Shown here: positions 1 through 11,903 of the stretch, piece by piece
Numbering within the stretch: position 1 is the first letter of the stretch
How the letters are laid out: each line of letters opens with the position of its first letter
Source of the DNA: Galerina marginata
Taxonomy: Eukaryota > Basidiomycota > Agaricomycetes > Agaricales > Galerinaceae
Length of the DNA: 64,000 nt
Reading direction: 5' to 3'
NCBI GenBank assembly: GCA_023014335.1
Contig: JAECYW010000015.1
Span: 1,775,613-1,839,612, forward strand
Translations under genes and position numbers: made by a program
Notes under the pieces: generated by a model
Database searches by the model: none
What the model saw: only the letters and a program-made list of their open reading frames with translations
What the model was told of the DNA's origin: nothing

Positions 1-640
1 GATCTACATCACAATCCTTGGGTGGTGAAGCTGAGAGCGAAAGGAAGAAACGAGTGTCTTACGATATTCTCGCAATGTTCGCGAAGGTTTCCTCGTCGAG
101 AAAAGGAAGTGTCCAGCAGAAGCGTAGGAATGGTTGCGGATGAGGTGAGTCGTGACATGGCGATGGCCATGGTTTAAAGTTCATACCGTTGTTCATAGAG
201 ATCGTCAACGCGGAAAGCGCGAGGACGATCAGGGGTTGTGGTGCCAGTGGTAGCCAGAATACCTGCTTGTACCTATAAAAAATTTACTGTAGTACGAACG
301 GGGGAAAGAGAAGACGTACAGGTCGCGATGCTAGTTCGGTTGTTCATGCTGAAAGGGGGGCGAAATATTAGCGGAAAGAATGGCAGCAAAAGCCACAAAA
401 CATACCTCTTTTCATTAACATTTCAGGGTTGCCACCGAGAAACTCACCCCTTCCTGTTCACGAGCGAAAGCAGCATTGGCGACGACCAAAGCAAGAGCGA
501 CGAAAACGGAAGCTGAGCGAGGACTGTGGCGGGAAGCGGGAGCGACCGGCAAGAGCTACCATAAAAGTTCGGAGGTGTGCAGACGCAGCTAGAACCTGGA
601 AAACGTATGACATGTATACGAGCCTAAATTGAATAGACGG
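1..640. repeat. Dispersed repeat family A, copy 1 (left-truncated by window edge)
   Basis: This stretch resembles 8435-9120 and 29560-30300 in the same order: a block containing TTGGGTGGTGAAGC, then TCTCGCAA, GAGATCGTC..CGGAAAGCGCGAGGA, and later CAGCTAGAACCTGG near 585. Short open frames here are broken and not shared among copies. The part that follows CAGCTAGAACCTGG in the other copies is not recognisable after about 640. The identity of the family is unknown; it could be a decayed gene family read on the minus strand or an unclassified transposon. Confidence 0.6.
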
Positions 641-3590
641 CCTTCGAATTAGTCACAGGGATCGGAAGGAGAGGTGGGCTGGTTCAATTGCCCGGGAAAA
701 AGTCGTTATGGCGTCGAAAGAAAAGAATGATTGTCATACCAGACGTACGAAAATACAAGTAATATGCATGCGATTTGCCAGAGTGGGCCAGAAAATCTAT
801 ACAAGAAGAGGTATATCAGCATTGTCGTTGATGTACAATGCAAATTTACCGGCCTTAACTCGCATGAGGAACAGCCCCAACGCCGTAGTTGGAGTGAGAT
901 CTACGAGGTCCGTCGCCCCAAAAGATCTTCCCTCGAGCAGTCCTATTTTGATTCTAGATAAATATAAACACAAAATAGGTAGAAACGAAAGAAAGACTCA
1001 CGTAGTACGACGCAGAAATGCCCCAAACCTAGTAAATCCGCCTCTGATCTTCTGCCACGCATTTCCCCAGCGGAACCACGGTTTTTACGCCAGTGATGGA
1101 TTGCAGGAAGGCATCCTGTGAACAGAGTAAACCCCAACGAAACAATCGAGGATAGAAGGCAGGTTAGCCTACGGACATTGAGGCTACGTAGCATGAGCTT
1201 GTCGATGGGAAATGCCGTCGTTGTGGCTCACGATGAGCTGGAGCCGACAAAGTAACGAGGTGTGGGCAGCAGAGCTGAGAGATACGATGTCATACTGCAG
1301 GATATGTTTCTTTTTGAGCTGGAGAACCCTGAGGCAGAGCGCGTTTGTTCAACGTGGAGGGTGTCAGCAGGCTTTTGATGGACGTTGACAAAGATGGCTC
1401 AAACTACTTATTCCCACGGATATTTTTATCTGTCTCCACAACCACGCTGTAGACCGTTCAGCATTCAACACCAGATCCAACTCGATTGAGCACGTCGAAA
1501 CAGTCGAGGATGTTATTAATACCCCAAGTGGAGGGTGTGTACTAATTGTAATTTTTCCTGCTTCCCTACTATGCACGCAATCGAAAGGCGACTGACGCAC
1601 CTGGATCCTAAGTTATCTGCCAATGATTAGGGAACATTGCTGCAGTCTCTAAAAGTGTCAATAGGCTAACATTCCGTCTGTCTTTCCATTCACTTGTCAA
1701 TATCAAGATCTTCCGCGCGATTAATGGTCAGTTGAAATTTTACGTTCTTCTCCCTCATCGTCAGCGCCTTGCGGCTCGGTTTCCCCGTTGTTTGAAACCG
1801 TTCTGGAGCTCTCCCTCGTTGACTCGATTATAAAATTGATCATTTAGAATTTATTCTATAACTACCAGCTACTCATCTTATGATTTCCTCGTACCAAGGT
1901 ACAAGCAGACTCAGACTTTTTACCCCTCTTCCATTCAAGGTACTTTGAAATTTCTCAGGCCATCTCGGGCATCTGTACGCCCGCCAATCACAGAACACTG
2001 TGGGTCATGGGATGTGCCAATAGAGAAGGAGTATTCTGGGAATCGGTGCAGAGTCCGCATCGTGCATGCCCCATTAATCATACTTATGGGTGAGAGCGCA
2101 TCGAGTTCCGGGTATGAATTTCTGCTTTTGGGTCTCGATCTCGGATTGGCACGCTGGATAGGGAGATATTAAGTGTATAAAGACCACAAAGAGAGTGTAT
2201 AAGTGATGGCTGGGTAAGAATCAGAATCTCGCTGCGATTGAGCATTTCAAATTCTTACGTGACGGACGAACATGCTGAAAACGTTAAGCATCTATACGAT
2301 TTATAGACCATCGATTCGTCATGAGTACACCCCAGACCTTGATCGACTGCTGAATCAAGGCACAGGGATGGGTTTCGCGGGAAGCGTGTTAATTATAGAC
2401 GATGCAATCATCAAGAAACAATTATAGACGCCGGCACACGCACATGCCTGTATCATCCGAGAGCTTCTTTGACAGTTGATAATGAAAGAATCCGGATAAG
2501 TTAGGCTGGGCGTTTAAAGAGGGTTGTAAATGAGATCATCAGTTCGGACTCAATGGGAGCAGTTGTGCGTGAGAGGCAAACAAGCCCTATGGACGGTTGA
2601 ACCTGGCCTAATCCAAGTTCTTCCTGAGCCCTGAGCGCGCGTGCCCTATCCGCCACATAATTTTGGTCCACAACTGTTTCCTCCGGCTCCAACGCAGCTC
2701 CGCTTTCCTTGCCCAAACAAGGCTCATAGCGTGCGACCGGTGTGCATTAAATGTAGATTTGGATTCGCTCTGTGCCTTGTTTGTTCTTCCACAGCCAATT
2801 TCGGAACACTGGGCATTCATACGATTAATCAAATTCACATTCATATGGCTTGGAGCACAGCCGGTTGGGAATAAGTCTGCGAGGTTTGAACTATTTCATG
2901 AAGGCATGCATCAGAACGATAGAGGACGAATTCGGTGTGGAAAGGTCGGTCGGAAATCTGGCAAGTGTTGATGATACCTTGAAGTCGGGCTCCACACGGC
3001 AAATTCGACAGTCATCATACCGGGAGGCTGATCACCGAGCCTTGACAGCAAATAAATGTATATTCCCTCTCAAAATCTATGCTACATTCTCCGTTTTATT
3101 GGTAAATACCTTGTCGAATGGTTTGGATATCCCAGCCTCTTCAATGAGCGGGGAATATGGCAGGTTCAGGTCTGGACATCAACTCAACCTGCCATAAATT
3201 CGGGAATTGTAAGGACCAGTCTTCATCGAGCATCTCATTCAAATACATGTGATATTTGAGCAGGTGGCTTGTTCGCTTAGTAGGCGGTTTCTTAGATTCA
3301 ATAGTAAAGGTCTAATGAAGGTAAGAACAAGGGGGACTAATAGCTATTATAAGTTAGCGCTGACGGCAGCATGTGTGGAGTCGCTGCATGGCCATCCGAG
3401 TGTAAATCAAGTGCTTCACCTTGGATTCAGAGATTCTCTTGGCGGTAAGTGAGCGATAAAACTCCAAGGTTTACCCCGTTGGCACTTCAAAGTTGTTCTT
3501 TTCCCTACACTCGCAGAGCCATGGTTTTACATAGTTCAGGTAGTCGAACACACGAGACTAGTTCGAGCTATTTGGCGTTGTCTACGGCTG
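641..3590. other. Gene-poor interval, no supported gene
   Basis: I find no open frame here with convincing composition, splice sites or a recognisable domain. Overlapping short frames occur on both strands around 700-1200 and 2500-3200, but none continues across plausible introns. I see no terminal inverted repeats or tandem repeats of note. It reads as decayed intergenic DNA. Confidence 0.5.
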
Positions 3591-3597
3591 CGTAAGG

Positions 3598-3604
3598 TAT
3601 AAAG
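3598..3604 (+). promoter_or_regulatory. TATA box of secreted protein gene
   Basis: TATAAAG lies 52 nt upstream of the ATG at 3650. Transcription starting about 30 nt downstream (near 3628) would leave out the ATG at 3620, which favours 3650 as the start codon. The position is inferred from spacing only. Confidence 0.55.
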
Positions 3605-3649
3605 CCAGCTGAAGAACTGATGGTATTCTTCAATCCTTACACAAGGAAG

Positions 3650-4357
3650 ATGTCTCCAAACTCATTTCTCCTTAAGCTCTCTACCCTCGCCTTACTTACA
3701 ATCTGTATTATGGCCTCTCCAACAACTGCAGAGGTCCAGTTCAATGAGGTTATTCCGGGACCTGGGCTGCCTACTCTCGCGTCTCTCGGTCTTACATCTG
3801 CCGATCTTCACAAGCCCATTCCTGACGCCAAGTTTGCAACTCTCAGTGGGTTAACTCTTTACATTTATTTCTCTAGATAGCTGACCAATGGGTATCAGGA
3901 AAACGAGCAGAGATTGACCCAGTCATGAAGAAACGTTGGAACAACGAATGTCAAACGTGGGGATTGACCAGTTACATCAACGCAGTAGCATGTTATAATT
4001 ATCTGAACGCCTTGGGGTCGCAAGACTGCGGTGTCGACACGAACATTGTTTTTTGCGCCGCAGGAAGTACTTACATCGGTGGTTCGAATGTTGGAGGAAT
4101 TCCTCATACGAGCTCAGCATGGTCGGGAACCTTGCTACTAGTTCTTTCTCGATTTCTGATGCTCAATATTTTTTTCATAGCGTCGACGTAGCCACAGGGG
4201 CTTTATGGATTCTTAATAATTGTAACATCGCGGGTGCACTAGTCCAAGGTACACCCGAATATCAATTCTTTGTTGGGAATTTCCTGACATTCGCTATGTA
4301 GGCGATGCTGCCGCTTATGGAAACGGAAATCTTGTAGTTAGCATTGAAGCTTATTGA
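3650..4357 (+). CDS. Small secreted cysteine-containing protein, 4 exons
   Basis: The predicted protein is about 186 residues and is probably secreted. It opens MSPNSFLLKLSTLALLTICI, a basic start followed by a hydrophobic core and a likely signal-peptidase site near ASPTTA. Suggested exons are 3650-3845, 3881-4121, 4181-4248 and 4302-4357; together they stay in frame. Introns 2 and 3 (59 and 53 bp) have GT..AG ends and CTGAT/CTGAC branch-like motifs; intron 1 (35 bp) is unusually short and is the least certain. The mature part has six cysteines (contexts ECQ, ACYN, DCGV, FCAA, SACVD, NNCN) and ends with a GNGNLVVSI motif. Basidiomycetes have many secreted proteins of this form with unknown roles, possibly in interactions or at the cell surface. 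The function is not known. An alternative start is the ATG at 3620. Confidence 0.75.
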
Positions 4358-4566
4358 AGGGTACAGTACCTGATTTCAGTTGACAAACTATATGGTTTGG
4401 GAGCAGAATGCGGCGAATAATGAAATGATTGTAACACCAAATGCATTCTTTGCCTTGAATGTATATTATATTTAAACATGCCAATGGATAGCGCGTGTCG
4501 GATTTGATTGCAAGAATGTCACTAGACCACCTCCTTCTACAGGGTGTGCTACGGATGACATCTATT

Positions 4567-5890
4567 CTAATCGGGGCCCGGCAAGCTCGGACCAGACTCC
4601 ACCACTACGCCGCTGCCCACGAACTCCAATGGCGCAAGATGCGTCGATAATCCTCCCAGTTCGAGCTTTTGGTTGGCCTCGCGGAGGTTAAGAATCATAC
4701 GGTTTCCCAAAGTGCTGGAAATCGCAAGAGTGAACGCCAAAGGAACGTCTAAATAAACGTTCTGTGGCCAGCATCAGCATTGAGATCCATATGCCGTGGA
4801 ATGGTCAAGCAATAGAACGGAGAATACCTACTGGTTCTAATACGAAGACTACCAAGCAACTTAAATACATGAATCCAATTCTGCGATAGTAAAAGTGGTC
4901 AATACATTCGTTTATGGCATCTAGTTTTAGAAGGAAGACTTACGCCAAGAAATAAAGTAAGGAATCACGAATCAGAATATGTAGGAGGCGCTGCCCGCGG
5001 TTAAGCGGCGATCCACTGTATTCAGATGCTTGAAGACCCCGAATCAAGGCCAATGAACACAAGAAGGCTTCAAAAGCAAGGATCGGGATCCAAAACACGT
5101 AGAAAAGGTGCGGTGGTGTCAGATTTGAACAAAATTTACCACCTGAGATAATCAATGCATATGCTGGTACCGGATCAAAATCAAATAACGATCAAACCTC
5201 AAAGGCCAGGCAATTTTCACACCTTTCAATGACGATAGGCTGTACCCAACCACCCAGGCGGCTGCTGCAGAGCAGAGAATAAAGGATGTGAACACGATGG
5301 ATATGATCCATTTGTTGTTGGCGTATAGGGCATAAACTCGTAATTGCAGAATTCCTGTCTCCGTGATTTAGAGTAGAGTTAATGAGCGGTTCGTTTGTGT
5401 AGGGATTACCTTCTGTAAGCATGGACCCGATCAACCCTGTCCACGATTGCCATTGGTAGAAATGAGCGCCTATATTTCGTTTAGTCGAGTCCAAGGTAAA
5501 AAGAAATGGTGCGTACATCTGTCAAGAAAACATTGGAAGTTCTGGATTAATACACGATCTCGCGGGCGGGTTCAAAGAGGAAGTGCGTACACCTACAGGG
5601 AAAATTTCAGAAGCTTCCAGGCGATAGTGTCTCACCAACACAATTTGACGCACCATAGTATCGAGGTTAGAGGTCAAGAACACTGCCAGATTCCCTCAAT
5701 TCCGTTGGAAGAACACCAGGCAGAAGAAGACATTACCATAGTTATTATATCTGTATCCCAAAAGGTAAACCAGAAGACGAAGCAACGAATGAACGGTCGA
5801 AAAAAATAGAGTAATGGATCATCATTACTTACATGACGGAACCCAAAGCGTAGTAGCGATTCTGATGAAGGATGGATTCGAGTCAGCCAT
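4567..5890 (-). CDS. DUF6533-like multi-helix membrane protein
   Basis: This is a multi-exon minus-strand gene typical of the DUF6533 seven-helix proteins that are abundant in agaricomycetes; their biochemical role is unknown. Diagnostic pieces, in order: a first exon starting MADSNPSFIRIATTLWVPS with a strong GTAAGT donor; WQSWTGLIGSMLTEG; LQLRVYALYANNKWI followed by a hydrophobic helix; LFYVFWIPILAFEAFLCSLA with ALIRGLQ; and the C-terminal VPLAFTLAISSTLGNRMILN helix, then a short tail ending PSLPGPD before the TAG at 4567-4569. Most exon joins are clear GT..AG introns of 50-70 bp. The segment between about 5830 and 5520 (helices 1-2) could not be joined in one frame by eye, so it may contain extra introns or a lesion. 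It is a receptor-like plasma-membrane protein by topology only. Confidence 0.7.
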
Positions 5891-8434
5891 TGACAGGGGA
5901 AGAAACTCAATTTTACCGTTAAGAATAGGATTTTGACGAACGACCATTTGCTTTTCTGCCTAGATACTTAATCGTTTTGGTCAGAACGTAAACAAAATAA
6001 TCCACCCACCCAAATCAGATCTACCTAGATCGAGGATTGTGCATCAATCATCGAGCATAAGTAAGCCGTGTGGAAAAAGCCTGTTGTCATCCCACCTCAC
6101 GGTCGAAGGTCATCGCTAGCATTCAATTTTATGTCAGTACTGGTTGTTGTCAAGCAAGATTTAGCTCACCATGGTCGAAGGTCATGACCGAACCGGAAGC
6201 CACTGTATAAAAAGTCAGTGTCACGAATTTAGAGTCCATTTGAAGACCAACATCGGGCATAGCGGGCGGCTTGGATACCTCTTACACCCCACACTATGGA
6301 ATGACTCGCTGTCGTCGCAGGCATACTCCAGGAACTGGTATTAGGACGGCAAGAAGAAGCGAGAACCGAAATCCGGCTGTGAACAGAAGAGGCTTCATGC
6401 ACGGTGAGCTGTCTTTATATATCGTAGAAGCTGCAATTCAGTCTCGGTCAAGAAAAGGTCCGACCAATATATAGGACTGATTGATAATCTCTCGGAGCAC
6501 CACAGACTTCGGCGGTACTGACAAGTACGAGAGCGTCCAGAAATACCGCAATTCACATGGAGTGGAGACTTTTTGACCTTCGTGATCAGCAGCTTGATAG
6601 ATATGGTTAGTGTCAGCATGAACCAGTCTGCAAAATTCCGAAGAGCACGGAGACTGAGGGCGAGGTATATGTTTTGGGGGTACTGGCCAGCACCTAGTGG
6701 CGTGGATTTTGTGGAGCATTCACGGCTCTTTGGTGGCACCATTGCAACCCGAGTTGCTGCTGCTCACCACGCGCCACCCGCTTAAGAATTACCCTTGCAA
6801 TACTCTAGAGAACAAACCGTGAAGAAGCCCAGCTAAGGAATCGCCTTGGTGATGCGAGCCCACGGAGAAGAAACAAGGCCTGAATAGTTGTCATTATCGA
6901 TCTGTAGGTAAACAAAAAAGAAACATGAGCAAGGTAGGCAAGAGCAGTAGTGGCAGCCGATAACCATGGATAAACTATGAGCGAACACTGGCAAAAAGAG
7001 CATCGGTATCGAGAACCAAACTTCACGCTTTACAAAAAGAAAGGCTTACGAGAAGCCGTGACCCAGCTCTACATACTCTCCGAATTTCTAGACCGTTAAT
7101 GTGACACTCAACGCCCAACAACTTGGAGTGAGCGAGGCAGGTTCACGATGGAAAGGGATGAGCGGACCCCAGTATCCCACTCGAACACCCACTTGCTGTT
7201 GGTGTGGACGGGGCCTTACTTGACGTTCGGCGAAGACTTCGCTCTAGGAGCGAAATGGACTCTAAGTGTACATATCTGCAATGGAGTTAGAATGCGAGTG
7301 ATGCGTGCTCAAGCACTGAATAAGACTGACTGGTCGAGGACACCGACGTTGACGGAAAAGGAAGGCGGCACAGGCGGGGCAGCTAGTGAGATTCGTTCGA
7401 TAGAAGTCACAGCGAGGGTGTGGGCGACGGTGGTTTGGATTTCTTCCAATGTTCCATGCTCAAATCACGGGGCTCGCGGGACGAATACGACTGCTGTGCC
7501 GTCGGCGGACCCATCACTGATCCCGATCCCGATATCTCCTTCGTCGCTGCAACGGGTGAAGGGGCGGTTGCCTTAGACTGTGCGAATAGTGAAAAGACGG
7601 CGCGTGACGTCATAGGCAAGGCAAGCTCGACATGTACAGAGCACTCAGCAGGCGATGATCGCTGCATCACGAACAGTGTTGACCGGCTGGAATCAAGCAA
7701 TACCGCTGCTCAACCAAGAATACTGGAGGCTTTCAACGTTTGATACAGAGGCGCACGAGGGGACAAGGAAAGTCCTTTCTCGCTCCGGGTCGATTCGGAA
7801 AGAACAGCTAAATTTAACGCTAGCATTAGACGTCTCGTTTATCTCATTCGAGCCGGAAATTTGATCGTCTTACCTTGCTTTCTTATGTCGGTAGCCAATC
7901 CCTTTGCGCACGAATAGCGTCTTAGCTCATAGCGTGCTGAAGTGACGACAGGTTTTAATGAAAAAAAATGGACGGATTGGCAAAATGATGCTTACTTTTG
8001 GTGTGGAGGCTTCAGGTTAAGGAGCGTTACGGGCTCTGGATTGCTTCGCGATCATAACTATGGTGTCACAACTGGCGAAGTAAGCGGGGGCTGGAGCGAC
8101 GAAAAAGGAGAGAAAATGAAGGCGATTGTGTTATTCAGCACCTACTTGATGCTGTAGTAAGTCGCTGAACAACGTTTTACGCAAAAAAATAAGGGGAAGA
8201 CGAGGCTTACGTGTTTGATCTAGGTGTTCGTGGTTAAGCCACCCCAAGTCAAGCTAGGCAGATGCACTGCACGGGAATTGATAACATATATGCAGTCGGA
8301 TTGGGACGTTGAGTTCGTCCTCTTTTCCTAGAAAGGCTAAGGATAAGTCAGAACTGTCGCCAATGTAGCACACACATACGTACCGCATATCCATCACTCT
8401 GCCTTTCCGCTTCAACCACCAAACATGTCAGCCA
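5891..8434. other. Gene-poor interval
   Basis: No gene is supported. Open frames around 6270-6790 and 7148-7864 overlap one another in several frames on both strands, have arginine- and serine-rich composition and show no domain or signal peptide. I see no transposon ends here. Confidence 0.45.
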
Positions 8435-9540
8435 GATGAGACATCATTCGACATCACGGTTCTTGGGCGGTGAAGCCAACAGTGAAAGGAGCGTGAGGGT
8501 CTTTCGATCTTCTCGCAACGTTTCCTACGGATTTCGCGGCGGGAAGCGAGAGCGTCCAGGGGAAGTGCAGGAGTGGTGGCAGGTGAGGTGGCAGGGCGAA
8601 GGCCAGGGTCCGAATTCATACCAGCATTGAGCGAGATCGTCGGCGGAGAAAGCGCGAGGATGGTCAGGGGTGGTGGTGGTGGCCAGAGCTAGAACGCGCA
8701 AAAAAGGCTAATGTACGAACGGGAAAGAGGGAAGGAGGAGGCATACAGGTTCGCCTTGCGAGTGAGATCCCTCGAGCGATGCTAGTACCGCCTTTCATGC
8801 TGAGGAGGGGGCAGAATGCGTTAGCGTAAGGAATGACATCAAAAGCCACCAGACATTTTGTTTCTCCGCGTTGCTCGTACTTGCTGCCGCCTAAGACTGG
8901 AACCACCTTTCAGCGCTGCCACCGAGCAATGCACCCCTTCCCTTTGAAGGTCAAAAGCAGCTTTAACGACCGCCGAAAGGTCCCCAAACGCAGAGTTACG
9001 AACAACGAAGGTTGAGGGCGATGGTGGTGGGAAGACAGGAGAGGCCCGCTAGAGCTATCATGGAGGTTCGGTGGTGTACAAGCCCAGCTAGAACCTGGGA
9101 TAAGTATGAGCAAGGTTCTGTGACCGAGGAGAAACGATGACTCACATGGTTTCGCGTTCTCATCTCGACAGCGTCTAGTCAGAAGTTCAAGGAAGGCGTA
9201 AGGATGATTTAGTTCGCGAAGCAGGTGCATAATTAAGACATAACGGAGCCCACATACCGCCTACCGCCCTCAAACATTCCCCGCCGATTCATCGTGGCCC
9301 TAAACTTTCTTTGTTGGCGGCCAGGTCACTGTTAGAGTCGTCGTTCACCGGTTCCTCCTCATGACACCTATTGCTAAGATAGCGAACGATCATTGCTGTC
9401 GTCAACGTTTACGATATCGAACGAGGAGGAAACGGCGAGCAGGGACATCGGACATCGATAAGTTTTGATGGGATGAAAACAAAAAAAGCGCGGTGATATA
9501 GGGTTCGGCAAACGCCGAAATCCCGTCAACCTAAAGCTGC
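8435..9540. repeat. Dispersed repeat family A, copy 2
   Basis: This is the best-preserved long copy together with 29560-30660. Landmarks are TTCTTGGGCGGTGAAGCC (8460), GCGAGATCGTCGGCGGAGAA (8632), CAGCTAGAACCTGG (9090), GAACGCGAAACCATGTGAG on the minus strand near 9150, and GGTTCGGCAAACGCCG (9500). On the minus strand the right part looks like the 5' end of a gene: AACAAAGAAAG..ATGAATCGG near 9280, then GT..AG intron-like blocks. A related minus-strand block occurs at 30300-30500 and 58690-58900. Stops break this copy. I do not recognise the encoded family. Confidence 0.6.
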
Positions 9541-9724
9541 TTTCTTGGGCACTTTGGAAGACAGCGACTTTGGAGTTAGTATCAACGACTTTATATGTAT
9601 TTTTGGGTTTGAATAACGGCGGGTTCAGAAAACAAGAAGTTCAGAACTATGACGACTACTAAAGTGCGTGTACAGCTCGAGTGCCACAATGAAGCATCCT
9701 AAATTCATATTATCGTTTCAAAAT

Positions 9725-10585
9725 TTATGGTCGGTTAGTTGAGCACCAAAGGAAGTAAGTATTATGATTACGACCCACCCAAGGTACACACAACGTTGAC
9801 TTCGGGAAAAATAGACAAGGAACATCGGGTTCAGGCTAAATTAGCTATGCTTAGCCAACGTAACTTGCATGGAATGACAGTGGGGTAATTTATGGCATAC
9901 CTTTGCTTCAGGCGCTCCTTCCTTTGGGTTTACCTCATCGTAGGGACTAACATGGATATCACCGGACCGATCCGTTATCCGAACCGCGGATTTGCCTAAT
10001 ACGGATACGGATACCGTTCGGATACCGGTTAACCGCGGTTTAACCCACACATTTTGATCAAACAGCTCGTAAAGCAGCGTTTGAATGAGATAAACTAGTT
10101 GTATGTGCCTAAATACGCTGTACAATACTTTGAATATATATATAGAGGCATAATTCTCTTTTTTAGGCCGTTTAGAGTAGACCTTGCAATAATTTACAAA
10201 GTAAATAGGTTAAAAAATCGATTTAAATTCGCTTAAATTGATAATAAATTCTACCCCCCTTGACTCTTGCTAAAACTTGCCTCCAGGGGTCAAAATGAGC
10301 TTTAAACAGATCCAATATTAATTAAGATGCTCTTAAATGTAATAATACTGCTCCAGGTGCTGTTCTCGATACAGTTTTACGATAGGTCAAAACAGCGGAT
10401 ATATCCGTGGTATCCACGGTTCCGGCACAAATCCGTGACACGGTTCAATCAGGTACGGATGTCACGGTACCACAGGTGTGACCCGGTTTTCGGCGAACCG
10501 TGTTAGTCCCTTCCTCATCGCGTGGGGTTGGAGCAGCCATGACGATAGCAACCAAAGCCACGATAACGAGAGCGGTAGTCTTCAT
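9725..10585 (-). pseudogene. Small secreted-peptide gene split by a hAT-like MITE
   Basis: On the minus strand the ATG at 10585 opens a clear signal peptide, MKTTALVIVALVAIVMAAP, followed by TPRDE. At that point the frame runs into a 572-bp insertion (9941-10512). Beyond the insertion the reading frame resumes as DEVNPKEGAPEAK before a GTATGC donor-like site at 9900. The 8-bp duplication CCTCATCG flanks the insert, so the original exon was one uninterrupted frame. A downstream exon starting near 9834 (after TTTAG) is open for about 40 codons to a TAA at 9725-9727; that join is less certain. The function of the peptide is unknown. Unless the insert is spliced out, the gene is inactive. Confidence 0.72.
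9941..10512. mobile_element. Non-autonomous hAT-like MITE (572 bp)
   Basis: The left end reads TAGGGACTAACATGG and the right end, reverse-complemented, AAGGGACTAACACGG. The element is flanked by an exact 8-bp direct repeat, CCTCATCG, at 9933-9940 and 10513-10520. An 8-bp duplication and ends beginning YARNG are characteristic of the hAT superfamily. Both subterminal regions are dense in CGGAT, ACCGG and CCGTG motifs in both orientations, as expected of transposase-binding arrays. There is no coding capacity for a transposase. It interrupts the signal-peptide exon of the host gene described at 9725-10585. Confidence 0.82.
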
Positions 10586-10658
10586 AACGGGGCAGGGTTT
10601 CTGAGTAGACCCTTTCTAAACAAGAGGGATGGGGGGGAAAGGGCGACTTCCAAGCCTT

Positions 10659-10664
10659 CTTATA
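10659..10664 (-). promoter_or_regulatory. TATA-like box of the split secreted-peptide gene
   Basis: On the minus strand AATATAAGAAGG lies about 75 nt upstream of the ATG at 10585. The spacing is suitable for a fungal TATA element, but no other evidence supports it. Confidence 0.4.
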
Positions 10665-10669
10665 TTACT

Positions 10670-11903
10670 TTAGCATCTCAATTTGTTAGAAATGCCAAAA
10701 TACCGAGCTCGAGTATCGGCACGCACGAGTAGTGTGAGTGTGTCCTGTTAATTAATCACGTTGACTTGAGTTAATTAAAGATTTTTCATGATCCTAAAAT
10801 TAGGAGCGTTATTCCTTGTACGAAGTTCAGAGGACGCGTTTTTTTGCCTGGAACAGTCCGTTAATTTTCTAAATGACAAGTACATTGGATAAGTGTTCAC
10901 CTCCCTCAGGGTGAGAAAACGGTCGATAATAATATTATATCGTCCATCTCGGGCGTTTCAAGCTGCCTGACTCGCACGCCGGCTGCGCAATTATAACTAG
11001 AATAGCCCTTGGCCATGGGTGACAAATCTGGGACGATAACATTTTAGGGACATGCTTATCCTATCCGCCTTGATGAAATGTCCGGTGTAGACAAATTAAA
11101 TCATAGTATAATTTATCCAATTTTCTTGTTTATTCAGCGAGGTTCGGCGGCGAAAACCTTATCGACAGGAAAGAGGTTTCGAACGAATCTAAATACCTGC
11201 ATCTCCAACAAAACGAACGTAGAGCACCAGGTGTTTCTCAGACGCGGTTCTGATTAATCTTCCATCGGAAGCTCCTTCAGAGCCGGATGGGGTCATTGAA
11301 AACCAACAAGAGGAATCGGCGAGGCACAAAAATATAATTATACCATCGTTTTTCCCAGAATGTTGGGAGTACTTTCATTTACAAGGATTGCCGCTTCGAT
11401 AGTGCACAGAAATTGTTCTTAAAATACGATTACATCACTACCTATTTTGATTCTGTCATGCTTTCTAATTGTATTCGCCGTGAAGCGCGATGACTGTTCA
11501 GTTCCTTCGACTTCCAGCTTAGGCGTGTGGAGTTGTTTATGTAAACCCAGCAATCTAGCTAGGATTTCCCTGGCACAGCGATGCTGCATGTGGCCATGCT
11601 TTAAGTTTTTATTTAGAGGCTTTCGGTCACACACTGTTATCGCTCCGCGTATAAGTAAGGAGTAATGTTCAGAACGGTACACAAGATAAGGTAAGAATAC
11701 GAACGGCACGAAATACGGTAGGTAAGAAGGTAAGGGCAGAATCAAGCTACACTATAACCATGAGCAACACTCACAAAAAAGATAATGAACATCGGTATCG
11801 CAGCTTGCGAACAAAGGAGCGGGGATTGTAAGCCAACACTAAGTAAACTATACTACCTACGACGCCGCGCTAATAGTCGAAGCCAAAGGAGGTGGAAGCC
11901 CTC
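10670..11903. other. Intergenic, no supported gene
   Basis: The interval is AT-rich with short overlapping frames only (for example 11419-11745 minus and 11447-11665 plus, which are mutually antisense). Nothing recognisable is seen. The segment 11760-11903 is the 3' flank of the membrane protein gene. Confidence 0.5.

Noticed and set aside
2641..2971. Cysteine-rich frame considered as a Zn2Cys6 cluster
   Set aside because: Cysteine spacing does not fit and two overlapping frames share the same cysteines by chance.
7148..7864. Overlapping frames of 100-140 codons on both strands
   Set aside because: Mutually antisense, no domain, no splice continuation, no relatives elsewhere in the window.
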